Made by a program: the position numbers and the translations under genes
The notes under the pieces: generated by a model
Seen by the model: the letters and a program-made list of their open reading frames with translations, nothing else
Told to the model about the DNA's origin: nothing
Database searches by the model: none
Part shown: in pieces, positions 63,855 to 64,000 of the stretch
Position numbering within the stretch: position 1 is the first letter of the stretch
Layout: each line of letters starts with the position of its first letter
Assembly: GCF_003259935.1 (NCBI RefSeq)
Contig: NZ_QLMH01000006.1
Location: 124,001 to 188,000, forward strand
Origin: Paranoxybacillus vitaminiphilus
GTDB lineage: Bacteria > Bacillota > Bacilli > Bacillales > Anoxybacillaceae
Direction of reading: 5' to 3'
Length of the DNA stretch: 64,000 bases

Positions 63855-63986
63855 TTATAAATGGTCAGTTTTTTTCGAGTATTCGTATTTGCCTGCCTGG
63901 CGGTTTTTTTCACGAAGCATATTTTTTTCATGATGTTTTGCGTTGTTATCTCGCGGCTTTTTATCATTATCGCTCGTATGGGACAT
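63855..63986 (-). CDS. Small charged protein (43 aa), DUF3941-like?
   Basis: Minus-strand frame MSHTSDNDKKPRDNNAKHHE then KNMLREKNRQAGKYEYSKKT and DHL. Highly hydrophilic, rich in Lys, Asn, Asp and Arg, without a membrane segment. GGAG lies about ten bases before the ATG and a terminator-like hairpin follows. It resembles small uncharacterised Bacillus proteins (I recall DUF3941 looking like this, not verified). An overlapping frame on the same strand (63638-63997) looks spurious. Confidence 0.5.
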   Translation of the reverse strand: MSHTSDNDKKPRDNNAKHHEKNMLREKNRQAGKYEYSKKTDHL

Positions 63987-64000
63987 CGATTTGCCACTCC

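Noticed and set aside
63638-63997. 119-codon minus-strand frame at the right edge
   Set aside because: It crosses the cvfB end and a terminator hairpin; the alternative short frame at 63855-63986 is more protein-like and has its own ribosome site.

Overview
The window looks like chromosomal DNA of a low-to-moderate GC, endospore-forming Bacillaceae, most likely a thermophile of the Geobacillus/Parageobacillus/Anoxybacillus group. This is inferred from gene content and order: sipV-addBA-sbcDC-gerP-yisI-yisK-yisL-yisN-asnO and yitJ-yajQ-yitL match Bacillus subtilis order, while the anaerobic cobalamin operon with a CbiH60-type fusion resembles Bacillus megaterium, and the GH13_45-like membrane amylase is typical of Anoxybacillus/Geobacillus. 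No species call can be made from the sequence alone.

Layout. 1-12.9 kb: tail of a TVP38/TMEM64 membrane protein, signal peptidase I, then the DNA-repair genes addB-addA (helicase-nuclease) and sbcD-sbcC (Mre11/Rad50-type nuclease). 12.9-15.9 kb: spore-germination gerPABCDEF on the minus strand with two extra GerPA/F-like genes (one divergent), bracketed by two copies of a double-hairpin repeat. 16-19.3 kb: acyl-CoA synthetase, DUF418 membrane protein, Spo0E-like phosphatase. 19.4-29.1 kb: yisK behind a sigma-H-like promoter, a complete 2,987-bp insertion sequence with 9-bp target duplication, an intergenic repeat module, rocD, yisL, a FIST-PAS-GGDEF(degenerate)-EAL protein, a structured non-coding element, a 30-residue membrane peptide and yisN. 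29.3-37.6 kb: asparagine synthetase, then an alpha-glucan/maltodextrin island: ABC binding protein, two permeases, membrane-anchored alpha-amylase and a LacI-type repressor.

37.8-55.5 kb: cobalamin riboswitch and terminator controlling an about 17-kb operon, cbiW-[repeat copy 3]-cbiMNQO (cobalt uptake)-cbiH60-cbiX-cbiJ-cbiC-cbiD-cbiET-cbiL-cbiF-cbiG-cbiA-cbiP-cobT-cobA-btuR. This is the early-cobalt (anaerobic) route to adenosylcobyric acid; the aminopropanol/nucleotide-loop genes (cbiB, cobU, cobS, cobC) are not in the window. 55.5-64 kb: a stress-type SDR oxidoreductase, the SAM-riboswitch-controlled yitJ-metH operon (metH uses the cobalamin made next door), yajQ, cvfB/yitL and a small charged protein.

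The most unusual items are the insertion sequence (a 645-residue zinc-ribbon transposase plus two passenger ORFs, inserted into the loop of a hairpin), three copies of a non-autonomous double-hairpin repeat, an orphan structured element at about 28.3 kb, and a SAM riboswitch whose P3 arm is about 110 nt long. No CRISPR array, rRNA or tRNA gene was recognised.
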